Assembly: GCA_964443275.1 (NCBI GenBank)
Contig: CAYUCE010000017.1
Span: forward strand, 1-34,596
Direction: 5' to 3'
DNA from: CAYUCE01 sp964443275
GTDB lineage: Bacteria; Bipolaricaulota; Bipolaricaulia; CAYUCE01
Length of the DNA: 34,596 nucleotides
Made by a program: the position numbers and the translations under genes. Every line of letters starts with the position of its first letter. The first letter of the stretch is position 1. Of this stretch, positions 8,642 through 16,381 are shown one piece after another. A model generated the notes under the pieces. The model did not search any database. It was not told the DNA's origin and worked only from the letters and a program-made list of their open reading frames with translations.

Positions 8642-9952
8642 TCAGAAGCTCACTGAAATTGCGAAATCGCTCACCAATAGGTATCCAGGCCTGAACTTAG
8701 TAGTCCCTTGCAAAATTAGATTGTTCATGTGGTGCTCTATACCGAAGTTGAAGCTATAAAGTTCTCCCCCTAGATAGACCACCTGGCTTTTAAAGTCCAG
8801 ACTCCTGCCTATAGGTATGCTGGTTTCAACTAAATAAAGTGAGCCGCCTATATCGGTATTAATAAAGATGATTCCTTCTATCTCTAATCCTTGAAAGTCA
8901 AAAGAGGTCTCAAGTTGCCTGATGGGATAGACAAAATCACCAATCCTATCCAAGAAAGTAGCTTTGATGTTTAGTCCGCCTGCTTTAAATGAACCGCTGA
9001 TGATGCTTTTATCCGGTTGAAAGTTAGCTATACTCTCAAAACTAGCTCTATGCTCGATCTGGAATTCCCCAATAGGAAACTTAGTATCTATCCTCATCTC
9101 CGGTAATGATTCCGGAGTTTGTAGTTCAAATGTAAGCTGGAGATCATTTTCAATACCACCGATTATCAGATCCTCTATTATTATCTCTTCTTCCTTTAAG
9201 GTGAGATCATCCGCCAACCTTCCACGATAGAAGCGCTCTTCTGGCTTACATACTCCAAAACATTCCATCCCATCTCGAGCGCCTATATAGGTAGAGGCGG
9301 TATATGTGCTCCCATTTAACATTTCACCAGAAACTCTAGGTATTATCCCCATCTTGAAGTCAGGAGCCTGGGCAGTACCCAGGTTGGCCAGGAGAAAATC
9401 AAGATCAAAAGATATTCCCGCTAGGTGAGTCCCTATCCGAACTATCTTCTTTTGGAAGGTAATATCTTCGGTTAGAGTACGTCCCAATATCCTCGCTAAA
9501 TCTATTGGTGAAGCCAGGTCCAGATCATTTGCCCAAAAGATAAGGGGAAGTCCCACGATATGACCTGGATCCGGGTTGACTGAAACAACAGTCATAAAAG
9601 GGTCATCGTCGGCTTCGATAATATTGGGGGCGAAGATAAAATGATCCGCAAACTCAAGTGCCCCCAGAGTTGTTTCCAGAGTAAATGCGGAAAAACTAAG
9701 ACCACCCATACCTAAGATAGTTGTATTTGAAAGCTTTAGTCCGCCAAAGGTAAAGCTTAGATTAGTTATGCCCTCTATATCTAGGCCAAATTTTGATGCC
9801 TGGGCAGTTACCAGCTCCGGTTCAGCGCTTAAATCCAAGGTGAAATCGGCTGAAATTTCCGCTGCTTGAGTTCCTGGAGCGATAACTTCTAAAGCAAAGC
9901 TAACTGCTAGAAGGCACATCAAAATCGTCAGTTTATAATTTTTACTAATCAT
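8642..9952 (-). CDS. Exported beta-rich protein, possible outer-membrane component of the surface operon
   Basis: This is a 436-residue protein of unknown family. A signal peptide is clear: a basic start, a hydrophobic run at residues 8-24 and an Ala-rich cleavage region near 30-32. The rest alternates polar and hydrophobic residues in many short strands with few helices, and it ends in the aromatic residue Phe (AISVSF), as outer-membrane beta-barrels often do. One CFGVC pair near residue 233 could form a disulfide. It overlaps the end of the cohesin-lipoprotein gene by 4 nt (ATGA), so both are co-translated. It may be an outer-membrane or surface partner of that lipoprotein; this is inference. 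Confidence 0.6.
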   Translation of the reverse strand: MISKNYKLTILMCLLAVSFALEVIAPGTQAAEISADFTLDLSAEPELVTAQASKFGLDIEGITNLSFTFGGLKLSNTTILGMGGLSFSAFTLETTLGALEFADHFIFAPNIIEADDDPFMTVVSVNPDPGHIVGLPLIFWANDLDLASPIDLARILGRTLTEDITFQKKIVRIGTHLAGISFDLDFLLANLGTAQAPDFKMGIIPRVSGEMLNGSTYTASTYIGARDGMECFGVCKPEERFYRGRLADDLTLKEEEIIIEDLIIGGIENDLQLTFELQTPESLPEMRIDTKFPIGEFQIEHRASFESIANFQPDKSIISGSFKAGGLNIKATFLDRIGDFVYPIRQLETSFDFQGLEIEGIIFINTDIGGSLYLVETSIPIGRSLDFKSQVVYLGGELYSFNFGIEHHMNNLILQGTTKFRPGYLLVSDFAISVSF

Positions 9953-10488
9953 CCTATAGTTGCCTCCCCACCCAATATGTTCTGCACAGCAACTGAATTG
10001 TTATTTCTATCTGCAAGGAGGTCCACTTGGGTGATCCCTAAGGCGCTGGTGCCCCCACTTACCGCCTGCAAGGCTATTTTCACAATGGGAATGCTTACTC
10101 TTACCACATCAGTATTTTCTTCTCTGATGGGACCTATGCTGCTTCCGGGAAAACCGCCGGCAAAAGTTACTTCCCCATTGGTGTTGTCAATATTTGAAGC
10201 TAAAATCTGAAAGCCGTTTAGTCCGGTAACGTTATTTGCGTTGAATACGGTTTGATCAAAAGTAAATTTACCGGTCGGTCCCACCTGGATGGTCTTTACA
10301 TCCGGTGGATTTACTACAGAGATTTTGACTTCTCCCATCTTACCGGGCTCGATAGTTACATCTTCTATGGCGACTTTGACTCCGGTGATATCCACCCCCT
10401 GGTTTGGTCCCATACAGGCGGTGAGACCAAGGCTAAGCAAAATCAGTAAAAGACTTACCAACATTAATTTTTTGTTTCGAAATAACAT
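9949..10488 (-). CDS. Cohesin-like lipoprotein
   Basis: This is a 179-residue lipoprotein. The signal sequence ends in the lipobox LTAC with the lipidated Cys at residue 25. The mature part resembles a cohesin domain: an early strand with VTIEPGKMGEVKISV, a central FTFDQTVFNANNV segment, INGEV-like text (TNGEVTFAGGFPG), a hydrophobic VVRVSIPIVKIAL strand and a closing GGEATIG. This order is typical of cohesins (family knowledge). I chose ATG 10488 because GAAGGAGG lies 5 nt upstream; an earlier in-frame ATG at 10515 would add 9 residues and spoil the signal sequence. The upstream gene ends in a dockerin, so this protein is the obvious candidate receptor. Confidence 0.7.
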   Translation of the reverse strand: MLFRNKKLMLVSLLLILLSLGLTACMGPNQGVDITGVKVAIEDVTIEPGKMGEVKISVVNPPDVKTIQVGPTGKFTFDQTVFNANNVTGLNGFQILASNIDNTNGEVTFAGGFPGSSIGPIREENTDVVRVSIPIVKIALQAVSGGTSALGITQVDLLADRNNNSVAVQNILGGEATIG

Positions 10489-10511
10489 TTCAACCTCCTT
10501 CTGATAGTCAT

Positions 10512-13500
10512 TCAAAACCCTGATCTTACCCCTTGAGCTACTTCTGCAATGGCAATTGCATCCCTGATATCTATTACTCCAAAGGGAGCAACCACATCTG
10601 CAGCTTCCTTTTGGGCATCGGTAGGTGTTTTTAATCCCAGGGCGAACTCGGCTGCTAAATTAGCATCCTCCATGGTAATTACTCCATCGCCATTGCAATC
10701 TCCCGAACTTAGTGGTTCTCCAACCGTAATTTCCTTGGTGGTAGTATCGGTTGCTCCATCTTGGTCGGTTACGGTTAAAGTAACCGTATAGCTTCCATCA
10801 CTGGCATATTGATGGGTTGGATTTTGATTTGTCGAGCTACCTCCATCACCGAAATCCCAATCCCAGGAATCTATAGTCCCGTCAGAGTCAGTGGACTGAT
10901 CAGTGAATTGAATAGTGTCTTGAGTAGTAGGGTTGGTAGGGGAATACGTGAAGTCAGCCTCAGGTGGACTATTCACGCTAACTGTAGTGGAGTCCGTATC
11001 TGTTGCATTATCACCATCAGTTACTTTTAACCTAACGGTATGGCTGTTTGCGGTACTACAGTTATATGAAGGATTGACTCCGGTAGCCTCATCGTACTGT
11101 CCATCGTCATCCAAATCCCACTCGTATTTGGTAATAGAACCATCGCTGTCTGAAGAACCTGAACCATCCAGGTTGATAGTATCCCCTACACTGCAAGAAT
11201 AAGGACCATCGGCGTCGGCCGTTGGTGGAGAGTTGCCAGAAGCAGTGAGAGGTGTTCCTGCCAAATCAGATACCGGTATATCACCCCATATAACGTTCTG
11301 GCTAGGGTTAACACTACTATTAGCACATAAAATCCAGCCAGCTACGCTTTGATAATAATATAATCGAAGGGTAGATTCAGCTATGCCTTGAGGAATTTCA
11401 CTGTCTTGATAGTGCATCTTTACATGGGCAGTTCCCGCGCTTGCACTTACAGTTTTTACATCCAAGTATTTCAGTGGAGGCTTTGCAGTAAACGGATTAT
11501 CCGGGGCCTCATCGTATTTAAATACAATAATCGTTCCCCGAGTGCCAGCTCCTGCATCTCCTACATCCACTTCCAGGTCAGCCTTAGCTTGTGCATTAAA
11601 ATTTGGTGGGTTATTTCCAGTGAAGTAGTTGAAATCTAACGTGCCAGCTTTGACCTTGGGATTTAGTGTGACTGTGACGCTCAATTCATCGCTATCCTCA
11701 CCTCCCCGACCATCATTCACAGTCAGTTTAACCCGATAAGTTCCATTTCTATCGGGTACAAATATGGGGTCAACTCTCGCTGAGTCATCGAAGTCAGCCT
11801 CGCTCTGACCAGGTTTAGTAATAAAGCTCCAGCTGAAGCTTAGATCATCGCCGTCTGGATCAGAAGAAGAACTACCGTCAAGTTGGACTTCTGAACCTAG
11901 CGCCACTGATTGATCACTGCCCGCATCTGCAGTTGGTGGACTATTGACATCAACTGTAGTAGAATCTGTATCAGTAGCCCCGTCATTATCGGTTACTTTA
12001 AGTCCAATAGTGTGAGTACCTGGAGTTGTACAATTGTAAGTGGGATTAACTCCGGTAGCGCTATCATACTGACCCTCATCGTCATAATCCCATTCATAGC
12101 TGGTGATGGTCCCATCGGAATCTGAGGAGCCTGAGCCATCCAATGTAATATCCTCTCCGATATTGCAGGAATATGGCCCATTCGCATCGGCAGAGGGAGA
12201 TACATTTACTACTGTTACATCCTTAGAGATGGAATCGGTAGCTCCGTTTTCGTCGGTTACAGTTAAGGTAACCGTATAGGTTCCATCACTTCCATATTGA
12301 TGGGTGGGATTTTGTGTTGTTGAAGTGTTTCCATCACCGAAGTCCCAATCCCAGGAATCTACAGTTCCGTCAGGGTCACTTGATTGATCGGTAAATTGAA
12401 TACTGTCTTGAGTAGTAGGACTGGTAGGAGAATAGGTGAAGTCAGCGGTAGGTGGACTATTCACGTTGACTGTAGTGGAGTCTGCATCCGTGGCATTATG
12501 GTCATCAGTCACTTTCAATCCAACGGTATGACTACCTGCGGTGCTGCAGCTATATGAAGGATTAACCCCAGTGGCATCATCGTACTGGCCGTCATTATTC
12601 AGGTCCCACTCATACTCGCTAATAGAACCATCGGCGTCGCTGGAACCGGAACCATCTAAGTTGATGATATCTCCCACGTTGCAAAAATAAGGACCATCGG
12701 GGTCAGCTACTGGTGGCTGATTGACATCAACTGTAGTAGAGTCTGTATCAATAGCTCCATCATTATCAGTTACTTTAAGCCCAATAGTATGGATACCTGA
12801 TGTTGTACAGTTATAAGCGGGATCAACTCCGGTAGCATCATCATACTGTCCGTCGCTGTCATAATCCCACTCATATTTGTTAATAGAACCATCGCTATCG
12901 CTGGAACCGGAGCCATCTAGGTTGATGGTATCTCCTACGCTGCATGAGTAGGGGCCGTTAGCATCGGCCACAGGTGGGAAATTAGTTACGGAGTTTTGGG
13001 CTTTCGGTGTACCGTTGATCAGGTTACCGTTAGCATCTTGACCATTGCGAGTGATGCCATCGTTGGTGGCCCAATTCGCATCTGAGTCAGGCGCGAGGGG
13101 ATCGATGCGCTCCATGGTGGATTTAGTATCCTTATCTCCTGCGGGCCACCCTCCACCGTCATCATTGGCCGTATCTATGATTGCTCCAGTAGTATCTTTC
13201 AAAATGAGTTCCTCGCCATCGTTTACCAAAGCTCCGGTATAAATTTGATCAGCGGTGATGTCGCTCACAGTGGTATCATCGGTACGTTCGAGCAATAAGT
13301 AGCCGTGGGCAGGGATCGTACCGGATAAGGTAATGCTAGGTGTGCCATCGGCGGCCTCCAGCGTCCAGCCAGTGAGATCGAGATCTTGATCAGTAGTATT
13401 GTAAAGCTCAATCCACTCATCAACAGAGTAGGCTTCAGTTCCCATCCAGGCGATCTCATTAATAACTACATCCAGCGAGCTGGCGGCATCGATTTTAGCA

Positions 13501-13574
13501 TAGCAAGTCAAAACAAATAGGCAAAACAAAATTATAGAAAAGTTCCTTAAACTTTTCGCAACCGCTCTCCCCAT
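10512..13574 (-). CDS. Secreted LTD/PKD-repeat protein with C-terminal dockerin
   Basis: This is a 1020-residue exported protein. A signal peptide covers about 1-31. A lamin-tail domain (LTD) lies at about 33-160 (VVINEIAWMG, WIELYNTTD, LTGWTL). PKD-like domains follow at about 201-287, 288-374, 375-460, 461-546 and 547-637. A domain I do not recognise covers 640-780, then two more PKD domains at 784-870 and 871-953, and a dockerin at 957-1020. The first dockerin loop DCNGDGVITMED has all calcium ligands; the second (DVVAPFGVIDIRD) is degenerate in its first half. PKD copies 1, 2, 4 and 6 share a conserved Cys pair. AGGAGG lies 14 nt before the ATG and a stop codon just upstream limits the start. 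A riboswitch-like leader precedes it. The likely role is adhesion or matrix. Confidence 0.88.
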   Translation of the reverse strand: MGRAVAKSLRNFSIILFCLFVLTCYAKIDAASSLDVVINEIAWMGTEAYSVDEWIELYNTTDQDLDLTGWTLEAADGTPSITLSGTIPAHGYLLLERTDDTTVSDITADQIYTGALVNDGEELILKDTTGAIIDTANDDGGGWPAGDKDTKSTMERIDPLAPDSDANWATNDGITRNGQDANGNLINGTPKAQNSVTNFPPVADANGPYSCSVGDTINLDGSGSSDSDGSINKYEWDYDSDGQYDDATGVDPAYNCTTSGIHTIGLKVTDNDGAIDTDSTTVDVNQPPVADPDGPYFCNVGDIINLDGSGSSDADGSISEYEWDLNNDGQYDDATGVNPSYSCSTAGSHTVGLKVTDDHNATDADSTTVNVNSPPTADFTYSPTSPTTQDSIQFTDQSSDPDGTVDSWDWDFGDGNTSTTQNPTHQYGSDGTYTVTLTVTDENGATDSISKDVTVVNVSPSADANGPYSCNIGEDITLDGSGSSDSDGTITSYEWDYDDEGQYDSATGVNPTYNCTTPGTHTIGLKVTDNDGATDTDSTTVDVNSPPTADAGSDQSVALGSEVQLDGSSSSDPDGDDLSFSWSFITKPGQSEADFDDSARVDPIFVPDRNGTYRVKLTVNDGRGGEDSDELSVTVTLNPKVKAGTLDFNYFTGNNPPNFNAQAKADLEVDVGDAGAGTRGTIIVFKYDEAPDNPFTAKPPLKYLDVKTVSASAGTAHVKMHYQDSEIPQGIAESTLRLYYYQSVAGWILCANSSVNPSQNVIWGDIPVSDLAGTPLTASGNSPPTADADGPYSCSVGDTINLDGSGSSDSDGSITKYEWDLDDDGQYDEATGVNPSYNCSTANSHTVRLKVTDGDNATDTDSTTVSVNSPPEADFTYSPTNPTTQDTIQFTDQSTDSDGTIDSWDWDFGDGGSSTNQNPTHQYASDGSYTVTLTVTDQDGATDTTTKEITVGEPLSSGDCNGDGVITMEDANLAAEFALGLKTPTDAQKEAADVVAPFGVIDIRDAIAIAEVAQGVRSGF

Positions 13575-13681
13575 CTAATTTTAGTCCACCTCCTTGATTT
13601 AATCTCCTGTACTCTTGATCTGCTCACGCTTTATAAAAAATAAGTACAATTCTAAAATTTTATTGAAAGTCAAATGTGAAA

Positions 13682-13696
13682 GGGTTGAAGAAACCC
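13682..13696 (-). terminator. Possible riboswitch expression-platform hairpin
   Basis: On the minus strand GGGTT and AACCC can form a 5-bp stem with a 5-nt loop, followed by TTTCACATTT. It lies between the GEMM-like aptamer and the start of the PKD/dockerin gene. The stem is short and the T-run is interrupted, so a terminator role is only possible. Confidence 0.3.
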
Positions 13697-13740
13697 CGAA
13701 GATAAAAGCGATAGATTAAACTTTTTACCTCCTCTTTTCT

Positions 13741-13876
13741 CTGGCAGCCCGGCTGTCCTTTCTTAGGATTTAGGATTTTGCTCTTAGCTTTTTGCTAACC
13801 CCAAAGACCTAATAACCAGCACCTAAATGAGGACCCGTGATTTTGTGCCCTCACCTTACGGTAAGTGTGCCTTTTA
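13741..13876 (-). promoter_or_regulatory. Divergent GEMM (c-di-GMP-I-like) riboswitch aptamer
   Basis: Read on the minus strand, the element has GGCACAC, a 6-bp stem capped by a GTAA (GNRA) tetraloop, then GGGCACAAAATCACGGGTCC, a long variable stem and GGACAGCCGGGCTGCC. This order matches the GEMM architecture: GGCAAAC, a GNRA-capped stem, GGGACGCAAAGCC, then a second arm ending in a GCAGCCGGGCUGCC-like receptor. GTCCT (about 13832-13836) pairs with AGGAC near 13756-13760 to close the second arm, whose interior holds further TTAGG/CCTAA and TTAGC/GCTAA pairings. Core differences (AAAATC instead of AAAGCC, and one missing base) make it divergent, so the ligand could be c-di-GMP or a related dinucleotide. 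It lies in the 5' leader of the LTD/PKD/dockerin operon. Confidence 0.62.
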
Positions 13877-13926
13877 CGATTTCATTTTTAAGCGAATTAC
13901 CCATTCTTTAGCAGTTAATTTCCCTA

Positions 13927-13955
13927 ATACTAATACATGGATTATTTTATGTCAA
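13927..13955 (-). promoter_or_regulatory. Promoter of the dockerin/cohesin surface operon
   Basis: On the minus strand there is a perfect TTGACA (13955-13950), a 17-nt spacer and TAGTAT (13932-13927). The predicted start near 13920 gives a leader of about 345 nt that contains the whole GEMM-like aptamer. Confidence 0.6.
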
Positions 13956-14343
13956 ATAATAATCTTTATTAGTTAAAAATACCGTATTAAGCTGTTAATT
14001 TAGTTTTAAAGTAACTTTGATAGAACATGAAACTAATTACGTAAATAGGGGAGGTGCCTTTTCGTTTTTATCTCCAAACTAGCCGCCCCACCTCCGGTAT
14101 ATTCGTAAAGAATCAGATACTGGCCATAAGCTTTTTTGCCTTTGGGTCATCCACTGCAAATACCTCTATTAAATCATGAAGCATAGTTTAAATTAGTACT
14201 AATAGGCGTTTCGTCGGATATTAAAAGCTGGCTTCTCCAAGAAATCACCTGCAAAATGGACGTATGTAATGTATATAACGATCAGCACCGGTATATTCTT
14301 TAAGTGATGCTCAATACAAGAAATTTAAAACCCATGATAACTT
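13956..14343. other. Gene-free stretch with possible decayed coding
   Basis: No intact gene is visible. GGAGGTG (14050-14056) and CACCTCC (14089-14095) could pair across a 32-nt loop. The motif CCGGTATATTC occurs twice (about 14094 and 14289). On the minus strand, short peptide-like stretches appear in different frames between about 14310 and 14110, including HDLIEVFAVDDPKAKK ending at a stop near 14118. This might be the remnant of a lost gene, but no family is recognised. Confidence 0.35.
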
Positions 14344-14372
14344 TTGAGGACAGGCGAACGTTTATTCATTAT
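14344..14372 (+). promoter_or_regulatory. Weak candidate promoter for ddl
   Basis: TTGAGG (14344-14349), a 17-nt spacer and CATTAT (14367-14372) lie just ahead of ddl. The ribosome-binding site GGGAGG follows at 14391-14396. The match to consensus is moderate. Confidence 0.35.
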
Positions 14373-14401
14373 AAAAAAGCGGGATAAATAGGGAGGATAA
14401 T

Positions 14402-15358
14402 ATGGACTTAAAGAAAAAGAAGGTCGGGGTGTTACTCGGCGGCAACTCATTGGAGAGAGAAGTATCTCTATCTTCGGGAGAAAATGTATACGAAGCCCTT
14501 AACAGAAAGGGATACCGTACTTTTAAGATAGATTACCGCTCCCCAACAGAGTTGATCTCGACCTTTACAAACAAAAGAGATCGATTTGATATACTATTTA
14601 ACTGTCTACATGGAGGGATCGGTGAGGATGGAACTATCCAAGCTCTTTTGGAGCTTTTACAAATTCCCTACACCGGTTCACCGGTCTTAGCTAACGTAGT
14701 AGCTATGAACAAGTTGGAATCAAAAAAGAGATTTGAAATAGAGGAAATACCCACCCCTTCCTATATTAGCCCTCCAGAAGGGGAAATTGAGTGGAGAAAA
14801 CTAAAAGATACGGTATCAGGTAAAATTGGTCTTCCACTGGTTATAAAACCGGTTAATGGAGGCTCCTCTCTAGGGGTAAATATTCTTAAAAAACCAACCA
14901 AATTTGAAAAGATCTGTCAAAAGATGAAAACAGAATACGGAAATTTCTTTATAGAGGAATATATCCCGGGCATGGAAGTGACGGCGGGAATACTCAAGAT
15001 AGGAGGCCAACATATCGCCCTCCCACTCATCGAACTTAGAACAAAAACAGAATTTTATAACTACAAAGCCAAGTATATCCCAGGGATGACCGAGTTTATA
15101 ATCCCCGCTGAATTGAGCAATAAAACCACAAGGAGGGTCAAAGAGCTGGCTTTAAAAGCACATAGTGCACTGGGTTGCTTCGGGTTCTCCCGGGTTGATT
15201 TTAGAGTAAGTCCCGATCAGAAAATATTTGCCTTGGAGGTAAATACCGTCCCGGGGATGACTGAAACTTCCGATCTGCCAAAAGCTGCTGGACACGCAGG
15301 AATTGAGTTTGACTTATTGGTAGAACATATGCTAAAAACGGTGCATAAGGATATGTAA
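14402..15358 (+). CDS. ddl: D-alanine--D-alanine ligase
   Basis: This is a 318-residue ATP-grasp ligase that joins two D-Ala residues for peptidoglycan synthesis. Motifs typical of the family are VGVLLGGNSLEREVSLSSG near the N-terminus, LHGGIGEDGTIQALLELL in the first third, the ATP-binding KPVNGGSSLGV, and the metal/substrate-binding EVNTVPGMTETSD near the end. The length is normal. GGGAGG lies 5 nt upstream of the ATG. The gene stands apart from other cell-wall genes. The codons directly after its stop read, in the same frame, as the tail of an aminotransferase, marking a gene-fusion or deletion junction. Its presence shows that the organism makes peptidoglycan. Confidence 0.94.
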   Translation: MDLKKKKVGVLLGGNSLEREVSLSSGENVYEALNRKGYRTFKIDYRSPTELISTFTNKRDRFDILFNCLHGGIGEDGTIQALLELLQIPYTGSPVLANVVAMNKLESKKRFEIEEIPTPSYISPPEGEIEWRKLKDTVSGKIGLPLVIKPVNGGSSLGVNILKKPTKFEKICQKMKTEYGNFFIEEYIPGMEVTAGILKIGGQHIALPLIELRTKTEFYNYKAKYIPGMTEFIIPAELSNKTTRRVKELALKAHSALGCFGFSRVDFRVSPDQKIFALEVNTVPGMTETSDLPKAAGHAGIEFDLLVEHMLKTVHKDM

Positions 15359-15493
15359 GCTCCTCTGGCCGGTTTTTATCAAACTGAAAAGATGGGAGAA
15401 GATGAGGTAAGAATTAGCTACGTCCTAAATAAAAAGGCCCTAGACAAATCGATGGACATTTTAGAACATGGTTTAAAAGAATATCCATTATAG
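15359..15493 (+). pseudogene. C-terminal remnant of a class-I aminotransferase
   Basis: Translation from 15359, directly after the ddl stop and in the same frame, gives APLAGFYQTEKMGEDEVRIS followed by YVLNKKALDKSMDILEHGLK and ends EYPL-stop at 15491-15493. This matches the final ~45 residues of PLP-dependent aspartate-type aminotransferases (pattern GFYxTxxxGxxEVRIxYVL, then a helix and YP), as known from the family. The rest of the enzyme, including the PLP-lysine, is absent. An internal ATG at 15392 would give only a 33-residue peptide without catalytic parts. It is most likely the scar of a deletion or of insertion of ddl upstream. Confidence 0.72.
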
Positions 15494-15508
15494 CCGGTCC
15501 CTTAATAC

Positions 15509-16312
15509 ATGTCGGAGAAAGTGAGACTAGACATATTGCTAAAGAAGAGAGGAATGTCAACCAGTAGATCCAAAGCTAAACGCTTGATTATGGCTGGAAA
15601 AGTATATGTGGAAGGTCAATTAGTGGATAAACCGGGCACCCAGGTTGATCTTGATTCCCAAGTTGAGGTAAAAAAGCCCCCCCCTCCGTATGTAAGTAGA
15701 GGGGGGGTTAAACTTGCCAAAGCATTAAAAAATTTTCGGATAGTTGTATCGAACAAAAAAGCATTGGATATAGGTGCCTCCACCGGTGGATTCACCGATT
15801 GTCTTCTCAAAAATGGGGCCAGTAAAGTTTGGGCGGTAGACGTAGGTTACGGACAGCTAGATTGGAAATTGAGAAAAGACCCCCGAGTAACTGTACTGGA
15901 GAAGGTCAATGCAAGATATCTTAAATTAGAAGATATAGGTGAGCAGGTGGACTTGGCCACTGTAGACGTTTCATTTATTTCCATTAAAAAAATCCTTTCC
16001 CCCTTAACCCGAATAGTAAAAGAGGGGCGGGATCTAGTAGTTTTAGTTAAACCGGAATTTGAAGCGGGCCCCGGAAAAGTGGGAAAAGGAGGAGTAATAA
16101 GAGACCCCCAGGTGCATATTGAAGTGCTGAATGATCTGATAGAATTTATATGCGAAAATTTAAATATATCAGTGTTAGATGCCACCTTTTCACCTATAAA
16201 GGGAAGCTCCGGAAATATAGAATTTTTTCTGTGGCTACAAAACAAACCTAGCCACACCTCCTTTAACCAAGTAGAAAAACTGGTGAGTGATGCCTGGAGT
16301 AAATTAAAATAA
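15509..16312 (+). CDS. tlyA: TlyA family rRNA 2'-O-methyltransferase (hemolysin A homologue)
   Basis: This is a 267-residue protein with an S4 RNA-binding domain at about 1-62 (RLDILLKKRGMSTSRSKAKR) and an FtsJ/RrmJ-like methyltransferase domain after it. The family signature YVSRGGVKLAKAL links the two, and the SAM-binding motif DIGASTGGFTD is at residues 87-97. Later hallmarks are AVDVGYGQL, DVSFISI and LVKPEFEAGPGKVGKGGV. TlyA methylates 16S and 23S rRNA in bacteria where it has been studied. No clear ribosome-binding site precedes the ATG. It follows the aminotransferase remnant by 15 nt and may share the ddl transcript. Confidence 0.93.
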   Translation: MSEKVRLDILLKKRGMSTSRSKAKRLIMAGKVYVEGQLVDKPGTQVDLDSQVEVKKPPPPYVSRGGVKLAKALKNFRIVVSNKKALDIGASTGGFTDCLLKNGASKVWAVDVGYGQLDWKLRKDPRVTVLEKVNARYLKLEDIGEQVDLATVDVSFISIKKILSPLTRIVKEGRDLVVLVKPEFEAGPGKVGKGGVIRDPQVHIEVLNDLIEFICENLNISVLDATFSPIKGSSGNIEFFLWLQNKPSHTSFNQVEKLVSDAWSKLK

Positions 16313-16381
16313 CCATATACCGAACTATCTCAAAGCTTGTTTTTGTTTTAAAAACCCAAAAAGAGGTGTAATTATCCATAA

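Noticed and set aside
10700..12960. Repeated DNA blocks that might look like a CRISPR array or tandem repeats
   Set aside because: The period is about 258 nt and reads as in-frame PKD domains; there are no short identical repeats with unique spacers.
14048..14095. Structured RNA suggested by GGAGGTG and CACCTCC
   Set aside because: The arms are short and the loop is 32 nt with no match to a riboswitch class I know; kept only as a remark on the gene-free region.
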